Assembly (NCBI RefSeq): GCF_012396605.1
Contig: NZ_JAAXPW010000021.1
Span: forward strand, 1-55,477
DNA: 55,477 nt
DNA from: Ureibacillus thermosphaericus
GTDB lineage: Bacteria; Bacillota; Bacilli; Bacillales_A; Planococcaceae
Direction of reading: 5' to 3'
The position numbers were made by a program, and so were the translations under genes. The notes under the pieces were generated by a model. The model made no database searches, had not been told where the DNA came from, and worked only from the letters and a program-made list of their open reading frames with translations. Each line of letters opens with the position of its first letter. The stretch's first letter is position 1. This document shows positions 28,023 to 37,011 of this stretch, piece by piece.

Positions 28023-28952
28023 TTATCCAAAAAAAATGTTGGATAGATATATCACGATTGTTACCGTAAAGCAACTTACAATCGTAGAGAATAAAACCGT
28101 TTGTGCGGCAGTATTGGATTCCACATCATATTCTAAAGCTAGACTTGAGCTGTTGCGGGATGTAGGAAATGCGCTTGCAATAAATAGAGATTTTGCAACG
28201 ACCCCATCGATTCCAAGTAGATAAATGATTAGTAGTGCAATTGCTGGGCCTAGTATTAGTCGCGTAAAGCAGCTTGTAATAATCGTTTTGTTAATAATTG
28301 TGCGTATTTCAATCTGGGATAATTGAGCCCCTAACGTAATTAAAGCAACTGCAATAAATCCTTCCGCAACATGATCCAATGGAATGCGAAAAGTTTGGGG
28401 AATTTCAAAATCTGCGATATTTAAAATAATCCCAATGATTAATGCATGAACAATCGGCATTTTCAAAAAGCCCTTTAAAATTTCCAACCCTGATTTTGTC
28501 GCAGAAATTAAATTGTACAAGCCGTAAGTATACGTGGTCATATTTTGGAAAATAACGAGAATTACTTGAATGGCAACCCCAATCGGTTGAGTAGCAAAAA
28601 CCATTTGTGCAACAGGTATACCATAGTTCCCAGAGTTGATGAGCACAACACTATTTTTGAAGACAGCCGATTCTAAACGATTAAGACCTAATAGTTTGGC
28701 TATGTAATGGCTAATCAGCATTTGACTTCCAATAAACAAAACAATAAATATTGCTACTTGTGCAAGTACCGACATGTCAATTGTCGTTTCATATATATTG
28801 ACAAAGACTGCTGCTGGCATAAAACAGTATGTAACGAGCTGAGACAATGCTTTTAAGTTAAATTGAAATTTCTTCTGTAACAATGCACCTACTACAAGCA
28901 ATACAAGAATCGGTGCAACAATTTGGAAAAAAATCATTGATAAGTAGTACAT
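28023..28952 (-). CDS. AEC (auxin efflux carrier) family transporter
   Basis: 309 aa, ATG 9 bases after GAGG. Ten predicted helices in two inverted halves; the proline-rich crossover IAPILVLLVVGALLQKK-like start and the NSGNYGIPVAQMVF motif (N-x-G-N-x-G) in helix 4 are typical of AEC/MDC proteins. Bacterial members carry malonate, malate or similar acids. No malonate decarboxylase genes are near, so the substrate is open. Confidence 0.85.
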   Translation of the reverse strand: MYYLSMIFFQIVAPILVLLVVGALLQKKFQFNLKALSQLVTYCFMPAAVFVNIYETTIDMSVLAQVAIFIVLFIGSQMLISHYIAKLLGLNRLESAVFKNSVVLINSGNYGIPVAQMVFATQPIGVAIQVILVIFQNMTTYTYGLYNLISATKSGLEILKGFLKMPIVHALIIGIILNIADFEIPQTFRIPLDHVAEGFIAVALITLGAQLSQIEIRTIINKTIITSCFTRLILGPAIALLIIYLLGIDGVVAKSLFIASAFPTSRNSSSLALEYDVESNTAAQTVLFSTIVSCFTVTIVIYLSNIFFG

Positions 28953-29206
28953 TTTGCGACCTCGCTTAGTTTAGATGGGTGGCTTCATTCAATATTACAT
29001 TATACTAAATGTATCGTATTCTTCGAGTTGCTAGTCTTACTAAGAGATTGATTCTTCACCAATTGGTTTTCAGTGATACATGCAATATGATGGCTATTTC
29101 AACATGAATAGCAAACAAAACTAGCTAAAAGGTAAATCTTTTTTGCATTTTTTTTATTTCTAATCTTTGGTATATTCATCTTAAGTGATTTAGGAGGAGA
29201 GGCAGC

Positions 29207-30658
29207 ATGCTCAAATTTGACGAACTGCTCTTTCAAAAGACGAAAGGTCAGATAGGTATACCTTTTGAAGAAGCGATTGAACAGCTTAGTAGTTATGAAA
29301 TTGACGAAAAAATATTTGGCAACGTGATCCCTCTTAAACAGATTCTTTTCAATAAAACAGAAGCAACAAACGTTATTTATAGTACCGTTAAAAACAGCTG
29401 GGGAAAAATGGACTTATTTACACAAGAAATGTTTCGTTTATCGAATATAGAACTGCAAAACGTTGAAAAGAAACTCGACGCATTTTTCTCATCTCCAACT
29501 AGCAAAAAATTAATATTCGAGCATGCACTCATGAAAAATGTTTTTAACTTTTCACATTTTATTGAATTAGTTTTTGGGAAAAAGTCGAATTATTCAAAAT
29601 CAATTACTAAATTGAATGAAATTCATTTATATAAAATAGGGAGAAAATATTTCATACATATACTATATAATCAGAAACCTGACTTTTGGCGTTATTTGTA
29701 TGCCAAAAAAATTTATTCAATTTTCTTACAAACACCATTACATACGATTCAAAATCCCCTTGATTTAATGAATCAATTTAAGCAATTAATTCAATCTTTT
29801 CAAACGAAAAATCAAGTGGTCACAACAATGAATAAATTCATTCAAAAGATTGATTATAAAAATCCACGTTCCTATTTGTTAAAAGAGTTTCATTTATTAA
29901 ATATCTCCCTTCATTTTATGGGAGGAAAACGGCACTATAAAAAAATCAATAAATTGATATCGGATGTAATTAGAACGTGGAAATCTGGAGAATGGGCACT
30001 GACCGAGAAAGAACAAACTTTACTATCGTATATTTTAGCAATTGATGGAGCAAAGCATTTTGATACGGAAAAAACCATTGCTCATGGAAAATATTTAATC
30101 ATGAATGATCGTTTAATTAATCATTCCATCGAATTATTAATAGAATATGGAGAAATATTACCTAACTTAAAACCGGAGCCACAATCGTTAGTAAAACGAT
30201 ACGATAAAAATTACCTAGAACAAGTATTTTTTATTGTCATTGATGCTCTTGTAAAAAACGAACAATATTTCGATGTGCTACAATTGATGAAAGAGTATGA
30301 AATCGCTTCATGTACAAGCATCTATGATTTTTTAAATGCAAAAGTCTTCGATAAAGATTTATTGCTTAAAATTGAAGCAACTGTGCAACGGGATATTGCT
30401 TACATCGTTGATCATTCGCCTCAGCACGTATTACAATCTATCGAAAAATGGCTAAAACAATATAAAGAGATTGAAAGTCCTTTCTATCCTATTGCTAAAA
30501 TGACATCCCAACATGTTTGCAATTTGTTGAAAGCTCTTTTCGCCACAGAACAATTTGAACTGTTTGAACAATTAATCAACATCTATATAAAATACTTAAT
30601 ACTACAAGAAGATTTTGAGGATTTGCGTAATTTCGTTTCCGGTTTTGTACAAAAATAA
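29207..30658 (+). CDS. large uncharacterised protein, possibly lineage-restricted
   Basis: 483 aa, ATG after TAGGAGGAGAGG, a very strong site. Soluble, highly helical, rich in Lys, Phe, Tyr and Ile, no signal peptide or membrane segment. Blocks such as SWGKMDLFTQEMFRL and DFWRYLYAKKIYSIF give no family I know; the weak periodicity of helix pairs in the C-terminal half could be a TPR-like solenoid. Single gene sharing a terminator with the CoA-transferase. I cannot assign a function. Confidence 0.7.
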   Translation: MLKFDELLFQKTKGQIGIPFEEAIEQLSSYEIDEKIFGNVIPLKQILFNKTEATNVIYSTVKNSWGKMDLFTQEMFRLSNIELQNVEKKLDAFFSSPTSKKLIFEHALMKNVFNFSHFIELVFGKKSNYSKSITKLNEIHLYKIGRKYFIHILYNQKPDFWRYLYAKKIYSIFLQTPLHTIQNPLDLMNQFKQLIQSFQTKNQVVTTMNKFIQKIDYKNPRSYLLKEFHLLNISLHFMGGKRHYKKINKLISDVIRTWKSGEWALTEKEQTLLSYILAIDGAKHFDTEKTIAHGKYLIMNDRLINHSIELLIEYGEILPNLKPEPQSLVKRYDKNYLEQVFFIVIDALVKNEQYFDVLQLMKEYEIASCTSIYDFLNAKVFDKDLLLKIEATVQRDIAYIVDHSPQHVLQSIEKWLKQYKEIESPFYPIAKMTSQHVCNLLKALFATEQFELFEQLINIYIKYLILQEDFEDLRNFVSGFVQK

Positions 30659-30659
30659 A

Positions 30660-30700
30660 CGTCCCAAAAGTAATAGCCATTACCTTTGGGACGATTTTTA
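30660..30700. terminator. bidirectional terminator
   Basis: CGTCCCAAAAG (30660-30670) pairs with CTTTGGGACG (30684-30693), followed by ATTTTTATT. It ends the gene at 29207-30658 and faces the CoA-transferase gene. Confidence 0.83.
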
Positions 30701-31882
30701 TTGCAGCACGCCCTTTTGATGGAATGTTTCAATCTCCTCATCCGAATAACCAAGCGATTTTAAAATTTCTACTGTATGTTCACCGACTTTTGCACCAACA
30801 AATTTATAGGTTGGTTCGACACCGTCAAATTTTATTGCAGTTCCAATCTGCTTTTGTGTTGTACCGTCTTCTTTTGGAACATCGACAATCATATTTCGAG
30901 CTTGAATTTGCGGGTGATTGCAAGCCTCTTCAAAAGTTAAAACCGGTTCTACACAACCATGAAAATCTTCATTGAACACTTCCAACCACTCATCAAAAGT
31001 TTTCGTTAAGAAAGCATCTTTTACTGCCTCTTTAAATCTCTTTTGCGTATAAGTAGAGTCATTAAACGTGCTTTGAATTAATTCAGGAATATCTAATGCT
31101 TCACACAATAACTTGCGGAAGTGCGGCTCTAAGCTACCTACTGAAAAATAACGGCCATCCTTTGTTTCATAATAATCATAAAACGTTCCACCGTTTAATA
31201 TTTCTTCTTCAGCCTTTGGTAACTCACCGCTTCCTAAAAAGGCTGTTCCATATAATGCATTCATTGTGAAGACAGCATCTGTCATGGATATATCAATATA
31301 TTTTCCTTCTCCCGTTTTTTCACGATGTAGTGCACATGCAAGCACACCTATCGCTGCATGTAATGTTCCTCCAGCTATATCTGCAATTTGTATCCCCATA
31401 GAAACAGGTTTTTTCCCTTTGTGTCGTGAATAATCAAGTATACCTGCAATCGATAGATAATTATTATCATGACCTGGACGATTGCGATATGGTCCTGTTT
31501 GGCCATAACCCGTGACAGAACAATAAATCAGCTTTGGATTTACTTGTTTTAATGACTCATAATCTAAACCTAAACGTTCCATTACACCCGGCCGAAATCC
31601 TTCAATGACAATGTCATATTCTTGGATTAATTTTTTTACGATTTCCACTGCTTCTTGTGTTTTTAAATTTAGTTTGAGTGATTTTTTGGAGCGATTTAAA
31701 TGCTGATGAATGTACGACTCTTTATTATCATCATATGGCGGCATAATGCGCATTAAATCCACTCTACGTGTGGACTCAACGTGAATGACGTCTGCCCCAA
31801 AATCTGCAAACATCATCGTCGTAAAAACCCCAGGAAGCATTGATGAAAAATCGAGAATTTTTAAATCTTTTAATATAGTCAC
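30698..31882 (-). CDS. CaiB/BaiF class III CoA-transferase
   Basis: 394 aa if the GTG at 31882 is used, 9 bases after GAGGGG; ATG at 31891 abuts that site. It has family III features: LKILDFSSMLPGVFTTMMFADFGADVIHVE with LPG in place of the usual GP, ENFRPG-like EGFRPGVMERLGLDYE, CSVTGYGQTGPY, and the catalytic aspartate in RPGHDNNYL. These enzymes move CoA between acids such as carnitine, bile acids, alpha-methylacyl groups, formyl or succinyl. Alpha-methylacyl-CoA racemases share the fold and the Asp. No acyl-CoA dehydrogenase or racemase neighbours help to choose the substrate. Confidence 0.82.
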   Translation of the reverse strand: MTILKDLKILDFSSMLPGVFTTMMFADFGADVIHVESTRRVDLMRIMPPYDDNKESYIHQHLNRSKKSLKLNLKTQEAVEIVKKLIQEYDIVIEGFRPGVMERLGLDYESLKQVNPKLIYCSVTGYGQTGPYRNRPGHDNNYLSIAGILDYSRHKGKKPVSMGIQIADIAGGTLHAAIGVLACALHREKTGEGKYIDISMTDAVFTMNALYGTAFLGSGELPKAEEEILNGGTFYDYYETKDGRYFSVGSLEPHFRKLLCEALDIPELIQSTFNDSTYTQKRFKEAVKDAFLTKTFDEWLEVFNEDFHGCVEPVLTFEEACNHPQIQARNMIVDVPKEDGTTQKQIGTAIKFDGVEPTYKFVGAKVGEHTVEILKSLGYSDEEIETFHQKGVLQ

Positions 31883-31906
31883 TTTTCCCATCCCCTCTAT
31901 GAACAA

Positions 31907-32238
31907 GCCAACTATTCATATAATTTTTGAAGAAACAAACTGCTATCATTACGAGCTTTATAACAGTTATATCTCAATAATTATAGTAATATTTTAAAAT
32001 AATCTGAAAATTTTGTGAACCTCTTATTCAATATATGATAATTCATTCATAGATATTATTAAATCTATGAAAACGGAATGGAAATAGTAAAATCCATTAA
32101 TAGTAATTATTAGATTCCTCTTGAATGATAGGGAATTTGATTCTATAAAAAAATGTATTTTTATAAAATATTTTCCTAGTATGCTAGTTTGTTCGTCAAC
32201 ATAACCATCTATATTAAGCGAACTCCTATTTATACATA
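31907..32238. other. intergenic, no gene seen
   Basis: About 330 bases of AT-rich DNA upstream of the CoA-transferase. It should hold that gene's promoter; no RNA or small gene recognised. Confidence 0.4.
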
Positions 32239-32279
32239 AAAGACCCCGTCATCTCTATGAATGATAGGGTCTTTTTCTC
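32239..32279. terminator. terminator of DUF6509-type gene
   Basis: AAAGACCC (32239-32246) pairs with GGGTCTTT (32267-32274); an inner GTCAT/ATGAT pairing extends it. T-runs flank it on the plus strand. Confidence 0.7.
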
Positions 32280-32289
32280 TTATGATATA

Positions 32290-32583
32290 CTATTCACCTT
32301 GTTGTACTAATCGTTCTTTACAGAAATCTAATAGGTACTGCTCTTCGTCTTCCTCTAATGCTAATTCAATATATTTTTCATCTTGCTTATCCATAATAAA
32401 ATAATTGATAATAAATGGCCCTTCCCCATTATCGCCTACAAGAAGGCGGATTTGTGTTCCTGCACTAGAATATAGTTCGTCTTCTTCATCCACTTCTATG
32501 TCCAACAAAAATTCGTAGCGTCTTCCCTCAATTATACCAGTCGGATCAATTAATTCTTCCATTGTAAAATCAATGATATTCAT
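32290..32583 (-). CDS. small acidic protein, DUF6509-like
   Basis: 97 aa from the ATG at 32583, 9 bases after GGAG; an ATG two codons earlier is too close to the site. The protein is acidic and begins NIIDFTMEELIDPTGII, then GRRYEFLLDIEVDEEDELYS, ending LALEEDEEQYLLDFC. This matches my memory of the DUF6509 family of Bacillales, whose function is not known. Single gene. Confidence 0.6.
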   Translation of the reverse strand: MNIIDFTMEELIDPTGIIEGRRYEFLLDIEVDEEDELYSSAGTQIRLLVGDNGEGPFIINYFIMDKQDEKYIELALEEDEEQYLLDFCKERLVQQGE

Positions 32584-32687
32584 ATACATTTTCTCCTTTA
32601 AATTAGTCCTAAAAATTCTAATTACAATCATAATCAAAAATGAATAATGGTCAAATATCTTCTCATATTCATAAAACAATTTACAAC

Positions 32688-32714
32688 AAAAAACCGCCTC
32701 AATTTGAGACGGTT
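32688..32714 (-). terminator. terminator of metallophosphoesterase gene
   Basis: AACCGCCTCAA (32692-32702) pairs with TTGAGACGGTT (32704-32714) with one mismatch, then TTTTTTG on the minus strand. Confidence 0.78.
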
Positions 32715-32733
32715 ATATTTTGAGCATAACAGC

Positions 32734-33591
32734 TTATTTCGTCTTTAACTCTACAACGACAATCTCAGGCAAATTAAAAATTCGATAAGGTACTCCACTA
32801 TTGCCTAATCCTCTATTCACATTCATCGTCGTCCCATTTTCTTCATAAAATCCCGCAGTGTATACAGGGAAAAACCCTTGTCCAGGCGCTACTAAGCCTC
32901 CAACAAAAGGAATTCTAATTTGACCTCCATGGGCATGTCCTGTAAATATCAAGTCTAATTCATTTTTTACATAAATATCAAACTTTTCCGGACGATGGGC
33001 AAGTAGCATTGTAAACATATCTTTCGGAACAGTTGATAATGCAGTATGTAACATAGTTTGCGTATCAGTCCCATTGAGAGGATCTTCAATGCCCGCTATA
33101 GCAATTCTTTCTCCTCCCCGTTCAACCCATGTCGCAACGTTCGGTAAAATATGTACTCCTATTTCCTCAAGGGCATTATAAATTTCCGTTACTTGATTAA
33201 TTGCTACTTCATGATTACCAATTACATAGTACACATCCGCGATTTTTACAAATTCACGGACAGCTAATAAACTCTGTTGTAAATTATAACGATTGCTGTC
33301 AATAAGATCTCCCGTAATAAAAATGACATCTGGATTTGTTTCCCGTACTTTTTCAACTAATTTTTCTTGATTTTCACCAAATAAAGCATCATGCAAGTCA
33401 GATACTTGAGTAATTCGAAAACCGTTAAATGAATCAGGAATTTCATCAGATTCATATATTTGTTCCGTTATGACAATCCAATGATTATTTACGTACAAAA
33501 ATAAATATAAACCGACAATTAACAATATCAGTGTTAGTAACTTTTTCAAAACCATTCGCTCAATTCTATTCTTAGTTTTCCAAATGTCCAT
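32734..33591 (-). CDS. membrane-anchored metallophosphoesterase (YkuE/YpbG-type)
   Basis: 285 aa; start ATG at 33591 has no good ribosome binding site, and the ATG at 33555 is an alternative. Residues 14-32 form a membrane anchor. The calcineurin-like set is complete: QVSDLHDALFG, FITGDLIDSN, YVIGNHEV, LLAHRPEKFD and TGHAHGGQIRIP, giving a dinuclear metal site. Related Bacillus proteins act on cell-envelope phosphodiesters or UDP-sugar lipids, but the substrate here is unknown. It lies just downstream of mrpG with a 42-base gap on the same strand, so it may be read with the Mrp operon. Confidence 0.85.
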   Translation of the reverse strand: MDIWKTKNRIERMVLKKLLTLILLIVGLYLFLYVNNHWIVITEQIYESDEIPDSFNGFRITQVSDLHDALFGENQEKLVEKVRETNPDVIFITGDLIDSNRYNLQQSLLAVREFVKIADVYYVIGNHEVAINQVTEIYNALEEIGVHILPNVATWVERGGERIAIAGIEDPLNGTDTQTMLHTALSTVPKDMFTMLLAHRPEKFDIYVKNELDLIFTGHAHGGQIRIPFVGGLVAPGQGFFPVYTAGFYEENGTTMNVNRGLGNSGVPYRIFNLPEIVVVELKTK

Positions 33592-33633
33592 TCATTATAT
33601 TATTTCTTTACAATTAGACAATCAAGTACGAAC

Positions 33634-34026
33634 TTACTCTGATTGTTTAGTTGGTAAAGGTTCTTTCTCTCCAAATAATACTGGCTTTAATTCGTCTTCA
33701 CCTGAACCCTCAGCTAGTGGCACACCAGAGCGATAGGCTGCTCGTATCACAAGATGTGTGGATACCGGTGAAGTGATAAATACAAATAGAATTCCTAACA
33801 ACAATCGAACACTTATATATCCATCTTGAACCCAAATGTAAAAGAATGAACCCACTAAACACGATAGAACAGCTAGTGTAGCGCTTTTTGCTACAGCGTG
33901 AGCACGAGTATATACATCAGGAAAACGAAGCATTCCAAATGCGCTAATCACACTAATGATTGAGCCAATAAAAATAATGATAACACTGAACCACTCAATG
34001 ATCTGACTTACGATCAATAATGACAC
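33634..34026 (-). CDS. mrpG: Mrp antiporter subunit G
   Basis: 130 aa with the GTG at 34026, overlapping mrpF by 32 bases; a TTG three codons later (34017) is better spaced from the AGAGAGAGG site and may be the true start. Three helices; FGMLRFPDVYTRAHAVAKSATL and the RAAYRSGVPLAEG tail match MnhG/MrpG. Last gene of the seven-gene complex, which exchanges sodium for protons in alkali and salt tolerance. Confidence 0.9.
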   Translation of the reverse strand: MSLLIVSQIIEWFSVIIIFIGSIISVISAFGMLRFPDVYTRAHAVAKSATLAVLSCLVGSFFYIWVQDGYISVRLLLGILFVFITSPVSTHLVIRAAYRSGVPLAEGSGEDELKPVLFGEKEPLPTKQSE

Positions 34027-34279
34027 CTCTCTCTATATATTTAGAAAAAGCAATTGTCCCAATAAATGCTAAAATCCCTAATATTAATATCGCTTCTAAA
34101 AAGGCTGTCGTTTTTAATAAGATTGAAAGTATGGCCATTGATGAAATCAAATTAACACCAATTGTATCAAGAGCAATTGCTCGGTCGGGCATTGTTGGGC
34201 CTTTAATAATTCGAATTAAATGCAGTGTAATAGCAACCATAAACAGGGCTAGAGAAATTAGCAATATCATATCGATCAT
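33995..34279 (-). CDS. mrpF: Mrp antiporter subunit F
   Basis: 94 aa, three helices, with RIIKGPTMPDRAIALDTIGVN, the MrpF signature. Its ATG overlaps the stop of mrpE by one base (TAATG), so translation is coupled. MrpF is an essential small subunit of the membrane complex and in Bacillus has also been tied to bile-acid efflux. Confidence 0.92.
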   Translation of the reverse strand: MIDMILLISLALFMVAITLHLIRIIKGPTMPDRAIALDTIGVNLISSMAILSILLKTTAFLEAILILGILAFIGTIAFSKYIERGVIIDRKSDH

Positions 34280-34761
34280 TAACGGGACACCTCCAATATT
34301 ACGGTCTCAAATCTTCCTAATGAACGAATTAAGTCTTCCTTCTGTCCAATATCCATCGCATGAATATACAATTCATCACCAGATTCTGATATCTCCATTA
34401 CTACGGAACCAGGAGTTAATGTTAACAACAACGAAAGAGCCGTTACTTCCCAATCATTTTTCAATATTGTCTTGTACTTAAATATACCCGGTGTAATTTT
34501 TAAATTGGGGGTTAAAACTTGCTTCATTACAACAAAACCTGAAACAATAAGTTCTCTAAAGAAAATCACCACAAGTTTCATAATTTTCATTGCTCGAACT
34601 AAATAAAATTGTGTGCCAAAAAATCGATGCATTACATAAAGAATTCCTATCCCAACGATAAAACCGGTATTAAAAGTCGAAAGTGTCGGTGTAGGCTCGT
34701 CTTTGAACAATAGCCAAAGAAGCGCTATAAACAAATTTAAAATAAATTGGGCAAAAAACAC
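34279..34761 (-). CDS. mrpE: Mrp antiporter subunit E
   Basis: 160 aa, GTG start after GGGGG; B. subtilis MrpE has 158 residues. N-terminal helices (QFILNLFIALLWLLFKDEPTP) and the cytoplasmic C-terminal domain with LTLTPGSVVMEISESGDELYIHAMD are typical. It stabilises the assembled Mrp complex and lies 11 bases from mrpD. Confidence 0.92.
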   Translation of the reverse strand: MFFAQFILNLFIALLWLLFKDEPTPTLSTFNTGFIVGIGILYVMHRFFGTQFYLVRAMKIMKLVVIFFRELIVSGFVVMKQVLTPNLKITPGIFKYKTILKNDWEVTALSLLLTLTPGSVVMEISESGDELYIHAMDIGQKEDLIRSLGRFETVILEVSR

Positions 34762-34772
34762 CTTCCCACCCC

Positions 34773-36254
34773 CTAACTTTCACTTAAAATAGCATCAATA
34801 TAGATAGATGGATTAACAAGGATATTTGTCGCATCTTGTACATAAACTAATAGCTGTTCTGCACCTAGACCAATTGCAATCATGCAAAGGGCTAAAGCAA
34901 TAAAGGAAGCCATTGAAGCAATCGGAAGCGGTTTTTTATCTTCATTTGTTATAATCGTTTCTCCAAAGAACGAACTTAAGAAGATTTTTAATAATGAAAA
35001 TAACACGACAAGACTTGATGCAAATCCAAGAAATAATAATACATAGGATCCAGCTTCAATCGACCCTTTACCAATCAACACTTTCCCTACAAACCCGCTA
35101 AGCGGTGGGATTCCTACTAAAGCTAACATCGTTAAAAAATAAATCCAGCCAAATAATGGATAATTTCGAATGAGTCCACTCATATGATCTATTAACTTTT
35201 CACCCGTTAAGTAAACCATCATCCCTACCAATAAAAACAATAACGCTTTTGCTACCATGTCATGTATTAAGTAATATACAGAACCTGCAATTGCTGATTC
35301 CGTGCCAACTGCTAAACCAATTAAAATGAAACCTACAGCAATTACAATATTGTAGGCTGCAATTGTTAATACATTTCGTGAAGCAAGCGCACCCATACAT
35401 CCTAAAATAATAGTTGCTCCTGCAAAAATTCCGATAATTGTATGAGTCACTTCTGGTTGATGCGGAAACATTAATGTAAAAGTTCGAATCAATGCATACA
35501 CGCCAACTTTTGTTAGCAGCGCTGCAAATAATGCTTGTACAGCAGTAGGCGGCACAACATAAGAACCTGGCAACCAGAAAAATAGCACTAAACCAGCCTT
35601 TAAACTGAAAACAATAAACAATACAAGCGCCACAGTTGTTAGCATTGGATCTTGGCCGGCTTCAGCAACTCGCTCGGCTATATGCGCCATATTCAGCGTT
35701 TTCACTGTACTGTATAAATAAGCGAGAGCAATTAGGAAAATAGAAGATCCAATAACGTTTATTAATACATATTTTAATGACTCTCGAAGTTGTACCTTTT
35801 CCCCTCCCAATGCCACCAGCACGTACGACGCCATTAACATGACTTCAAAACAAACGAATAGATTAAAGATATCCCCTGTTAAGAAGGATCCATTTACTCC
35901 GCCAACTAACAATAAAACAAACGAATAGATGAACATATTTTCATGCCGTTCGCCTATCGTTGAAAAAGCGTAAAGTAAACAGAACACCGTGACAATGCTT
36001 GAGGTTAATACCATTAACACTGAAAAAGTATCGGCGACAAACAAAATTCCAAAAGGTGGTTTCCAGCCACTAAAGTCCAATTTTATAATTCCTTCTCTTT
36101 GTACAAGCTCTAACAAAAAGAATGATATGATACTAACTGCAATCATCGTGGTAATCGTAATCATTCTTTGTACTACTATATAATTTCTCAAAAATACCAA
36201 AATAACTGCAGTAAATATTGGAATAATCAGTGGCAATACTATGATGTTATTCAT
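34773..36254 (-). CDS. mrpD: Mrp antiporter subunit D
   Basis: 493 aa, ATG after AGAGGAAT, overlapping mrpC by 8 bases. It is a 14-helix complex-I NuoN/NuoM homologue; it keeps the conserved glutamate and lysines of antiporter-like subunits (LFVCFEVMLMASYVLVALG, SLKAGLVLFFWLPGSYVVPPTAVQALFAALLTKVG) that form the proton path. Confidence 0.93.
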   Translation of the reverse strand: MNNIIVLPLIIPIFTAVILVFLRNYIVVQRMITITTMIAVSIISFFLLELVQREGIIKLDFSGWKPPFGILFVADTFSVLMVLTSSIVTVFCLLYAFSTIGERHENMFIYSFVLLLVGGVNGSFLTGDIFNLFVCFEVMLMASYVLVALGGEKVQLRESLKYVLINVIGSSIFLIALAYLYSTVKTLNMAHIAERVAEAGQDPMLTTVALVLFIVFSLKAGLVLFFWLPGSYVVPPTAVQALFAALLTKVGVYALIRTFTLMFPHQPEVTHTIIGIFAGATIILGCMGALASRNVLTIAAYNIVIAVGFILIGLAVGTESAIAGSVYYLIHDMVAKALLFLLVGMMVYLTGEKLIDHMSGLIRNYPLFGWIYFLTMLALVGIPPLSGFVGKVLIGKGSIEAGSYVLLFLGFASSLVVLFSLLKIFLSSFFGETIITNEDKKPLPIASMASFIALALCMIAIGLGAEQLLVYVQDATNILVNPSIYIDAILSES

Positions 36255-36585
36255 CTGACATTCCTCTCAATTCGTTAAAATCATCTGAGCCATTCGTTTT
36301 ATATGTTCGATAAGCTAAAACAAGTAAAAATGCAGTCGTAGCAAAGCTAATAACAATGGCAGTTAAAATCAACGCTTGAGGCAATGCATCAGTAAATGGA
36401 CCATCTCCATGTCCAAGCAGTGGCACGTTGCCTGTTTTTAATCCCCCTGACGTCATAATGAGCAAATTAACTGCATGGGATAGCACCGCAGTGCCGATAA
36501 TGATACGAATCATATTTCGAGAGAGGATTAAATAGGTTGCCACAGAAACGAGAATTCCAATAAGTATAATCATTACTTGCTCCAT
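36247..36585 (-). CDS. mrpC: Mrp antiporter subunit C
   Basis: 112 aa, NuoK-like, three helices, with LSHAVNLLIMTSGG and DALPQALILTAIVISFA. It overlaps mrpD by 8 bases at its end and begins 3 bases after the mrpB stop. Confidence 0.93.
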   Translation of the reverse strand: MEQVMIILIGILVSVATYLILSRNMIRIIIGTAVLSHAVNLLIMTSGGLKTGNVPLLGHGDGPFTDALPQALILTAIVISFATTAFLLVLAYRTYKTNGSDDFNELRGMSDE

Positions 36586-36588
36586 TCA

Positions 36589-37011
36589 CTACTCATCCTC
36601 ACTTATACTTAAAATCATCGTAACTAGCGTACCAATTACGGTTAATGCAACCCCCGCCTCAAACAACGTTACGGTTGTTAAGTGTTTATCACCTATAAAC
36701 GGAAATTGAAAATGCCCGTCTGTTTGAGATAAAAAAGGCACGTCTAAATAAATTGCTCCAAGACCTGTTCCCGTTGCAATCAACACACCAAGAGCAGCTA
36801 CTTTCTTAAAATCAAAGGGCATTTTTTTTTGGATAGTGTCGATATCGTACGTTACATAGAGCAAAATAATCCCGGAAGCGAGAACAAGCCCCCCTATAAA
36901 CCCTCCTCCCGGTGCATTATGACCCGAGAAAAAAAGATATACACCAAGAGTGAGGATGATGAAAATTACTACTTTTACAACCGTCCGCAATATCACATCA
37001 TTAATTCTCAT
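36589..37011 (-). CDS. mrpB: Mrp antiporter subunit B
   Basis: 140 aa, ATG after AGGAGGGGG, overlapping mrpA by 11 bases. Four helices with the family motif FFSGHNAPGGGFIGGLV. Part of the hydrophobic core of the Mrp complex. Confidence 0.93.
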   Translation of the reverse strand: MRINDVILRTVVKVVIFIILTLGVYLFFSGHNAPGGGFIGGLVLASGIILLYVTYDIDTIQKKMPFDFKKVAALGVLIATGTGLGAIYLDVPFLSQTDGHFQFPFIGDKHLTTVTLFEAGVALTVIGTLVTMILSISEDE

